A stretch of DNA of 64,000 bases, taken from the NCBI RefSeq assembly GCF_026625785.1, contig NZ_CP113063.1, positions 2,728,001 through 2,792,000 of the forward strand, written 5' to 3'. Positions within the stretch are counted from its first letter, which is position 1. The number at the start of each line of letters is the position of its first letter. The translations under genes were made by a program, and so were the position numbers. The notes under the pieces were generated by a model that was not told the origin of the DNA, made no database searches, and saw only the letters and a program-made list of their open reading frames with translations. Source of the DNA: Gordonia sp. SL306 (GTDB lineage Bacteria > Actinomycetota > Actinomycetes > Mycobacteriales > Mycobacteriaceae). Below, one piece after another: positions 62,805 to 64,000 of the stretch.

Positions 62805-63050
62805 TCAGATGATGACCGGCCGCGGCGGCGGATCCGGTTGCGGGGGTCCTGGATTCGGCCCCGGTCCGGGCTGTGGTCCCGGTCCCGGTCCCGGTCCCGG
62901 TCCTGGTCCCGGCTCGGGTTCGGGACCAGGCTGGGGGATCGGCTCGGGTTCCGGTACCGGGATCGGCGGCTCCGGGGGTGGTTCGGGGATCGGCTCGGGC
63001 GCCGGAACCGGTTCCGGTGGCGGCGGCGGAGGTGGGACAGGTTGACCCAT
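62805..63050 (-). CDS. Proline-rich low-complexity protein
   Basis: 81 residues of nearly pure Pro plus Glu, Gly and Gln: MGQPVPPPPPPPEPVPAPEP, then GPGPGPGPGPGPQPGPGPNP to PRPVII. There is no fold or family. ATG 63050 with GAGGAG about 10 nt upstream supports real translation; the reverse frame is Gly-rich and may be a shadow. It could be a structural or interaction peptide, or simply a consequence of the repeat DNA. Confidence 0.45.
   Translation of the reverse strand: MGQPVPPPPPPPEPVPAPEPIPEPPPEPPIPVPEPEPIPQPGPEPEPGPGPGPGPGPGPQPGPGPNPGPPQPDPPPRPVII
62875..62910. repeat. GGTCCC hexamer repeat
   Basis: Six consecutive GGTCC(C/T) units at 62875-62910 encode the Gly-Pro run of the minus-strand proline-rich protein. 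Such repeats are prone to unit gain or loss. Confidence 0.8.
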
Positions 63051-63145
63051 GATCACACTCCTCACTGAGTGGCAACTGTTGCCGACGTTACGCCGCCGAT
63101 CCGACAGCGGCATCGGCATGATTCGTCGACGATCACCGCGAGCTG

Positions 63146-64000
63146 TCACCGGACCTTCGCCAGATCGGTCCGGATGAGCATGACGTTGTAGTCGTCCCAG
63201 CGGGACGCGACGAAATAGAGAGACCGGCCGGTGGACCGTGGATGGATGAAGGGTGCGTAGAGCCCGTGGGCCTGCGCGGCAGGCACGATCACCTTCTCGC
63301 CACTCCACGGCCCGACCGGCGTCGGGGAGGTGCGGAGCACGATGTTCCCGGCGCGCTCGGAGAGCATGACGAACCGCTTGAGGTACCCGTTGTAGATGAC
63401 CGACATCTCGCTCATCGGCTGACGGACGATCGGCACTGCATCGATCGGGCGGGGGGACCACGCCCCGCCGCCCCGGTAGTACTCGTAGCGGTTGAGGTTC
63501 AGGATGTCGGCCGGACGGAACCGGGAGACGAAAGCCGCGCCGAGCCGCCCGCTGGGTGTGCCGTACTGGTAGACGTAGCCGCCGGAGCGAAGGAACGCGC
63601 CCATCTGGAAACGTCCGTGTCCCTGGGCGAGTTGAGTGATGCCCGGCACGGTCAGTTCGAGGTTGGCCCGGACGGTGTTGTTGTCGGTGGCCCAGGTCTG
63701 CCCGTTGTCGCCGGAGATCGCGATCGCCGAGTAATTGGTCACCCACCGGCCGGGGCCGGTCCACTGATGGATCGACATGTAACTCATGAACTGGACGCCG
63801 TTGATCGAGATACCGCCGGTCGGGATCTTGCCGACCTCGGTGTTGCGGACCGCGATCGCGTTGAGCATGGGTTGCGCGAAGGTCGGATGCGCAGGCGTCA
63901 CCGACGCTCCCGACCGGACGGCCCCCGGGATGGCGTTCGGGAATGTGATGCCTTTGTCGAGGTTCGAGTTGCCGTTGCTGCGCAGCATCGTGTTGTGCCG
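63146..64000 (-). CDS. DUF4185-domain protein, N-terminus beyond window
   Basis: The open frame continues to the window edge, giving 285 residues without a start; the first visible residues are RHNTMLRSNGN. The DUF4185 family has a beta-propeller-like, sialidase-resembling fold. Segments: PGRWVTNYSAIAISGDNGQTW, GRFQMGAFLRSGGYVYQYGTP, PIVRQPMSEMSVIYNGYLKRF, SPTPVGPWSGEKVIVPAAQ and HGLYAPFIHPRSTG. Such proteins are usually exported; the signal peptide, if any, lies off the window. No catalytic function is established. Confidence 0.85.
   Translation of the reverse strand, partial: RHNTMLRSNGNSNLDKGITFPNAIPGAVRSGASVTPAHPTFAQPMLNAIAVRNTEVGKIPTGGISINGVQFMSYMSIHQWTGPGRWVTNYSAIAISGDNGQTWATDNNTVRANLELTVPGITQLAQGHGRFQMGAFLRSGGYVYQYGTPSGRLGAAFVSRFRPADILNLNRYEYYRGGGAWSPRPIDAVPIVRQPMSEMSVIYNGYLKRFVMLSERAGNIVLRTSPTPVGPWSGEKVIVPAAQAHGLYAPFIHPRSTGRSLYFVASRWDDYNVMLIRTDLAKVR

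Noticed and set aside
62791-63045. Gly-rich plus-strand frame (GSGPG-type) opposite the proline-rich protein
   Set aside because: It is the complement of the hexamer repeat; the start-site context is better on the minus strand.

Overview
The window is high-GC DNA with short intergenic gaps, GTG starts and many 1-4 nt stop/start overlaps. Its gene content (F420-type oxidoreductases, a DUF4185 protein, a 13E12-type DUF222/HNH gene, KshA-like and beta-oxidation genes, an Lcp/MpaB-type heme oxygenase) points to a mycolic-acid actinobacterium, most likely Gordonia or a close relative. The genus is an inference. No rRNA, tRNA, CRISPR array or complete insertion sequence was seen.

Layout. 1-6268: lipid-type metabolism (acyl-CoA dehydrogenase, DUF1214 protein, sulfotransferase, SDR), an intracellular Lcp-like oxygenase with a probable leaderless promoter, and an Ogt-type DNA repair protein. 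6269-13916: a remnant-bearing gap, MarR regulator, DsbA/FrnE protein, OPT peptide transporter, 2,2-dialkylglycine decarboxylase, crotonase, DHFR-like reductase and ribokinase-family kinase.

14120-26808 is the centrepiece: a one-strand methylated-amine island. It has a cupin, then five translationally coupled genes forming a duplicated heme-dependent oxidative N-demethylase (dimethylamine monooxygenase type) system, an Amt transporter, a GmaS-like ligase, MgsA/B/C-like N-methylglutamate synthase subunits and a sarcosine-oxidase-like flavoprotein. Read together: dimethylamine is demethylated to methylamine, methylamine is ligated to glutamate, the product is turned into N-methylglutamate, and the flavoprotein may release glutamate and formaldehyde. 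The demethylase part reads A-B-alpha.A-B-alpha, with the first alpha subunit fused to the second A subunit, as expected from tandem duplication and fusion at the junction.

26809-28206: an AbiEi-type DNA-binding/nuclease-like gene flanked by inverted copies of a roughly 100-bp palindromic element. 28207-33175: 4-hydroxybenzoate/protocatechuate genes pobA-pcaH-pcaG-pcaB-pcaC and an IclR regulator, with matching palindromic operators before pobA and the regulator; pcaD is absent. 33301-46909: accessory metabolism (alpha/beta hydrolases, class C serine hydrolase, SDR, F420-type oxidoreductase, acyl-CoA dehydrogenase/TetR/thiolase operon, TetR plus Rieske oxygenase operon, DJ-1 protein). 47045-64000: oxidoreductases, regulators, membrane proteins and three disrupted genes: an FAD oxidoreductase with an in-frame TGA, a frameshifted DUF222/HNH gene and a frameshifted ClC channel. 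The window ends inside a DUF4185 gene.

Two small repeat families are scattered through the intergenic spaces, one of them inside the N-methylglutamate synthase operon.
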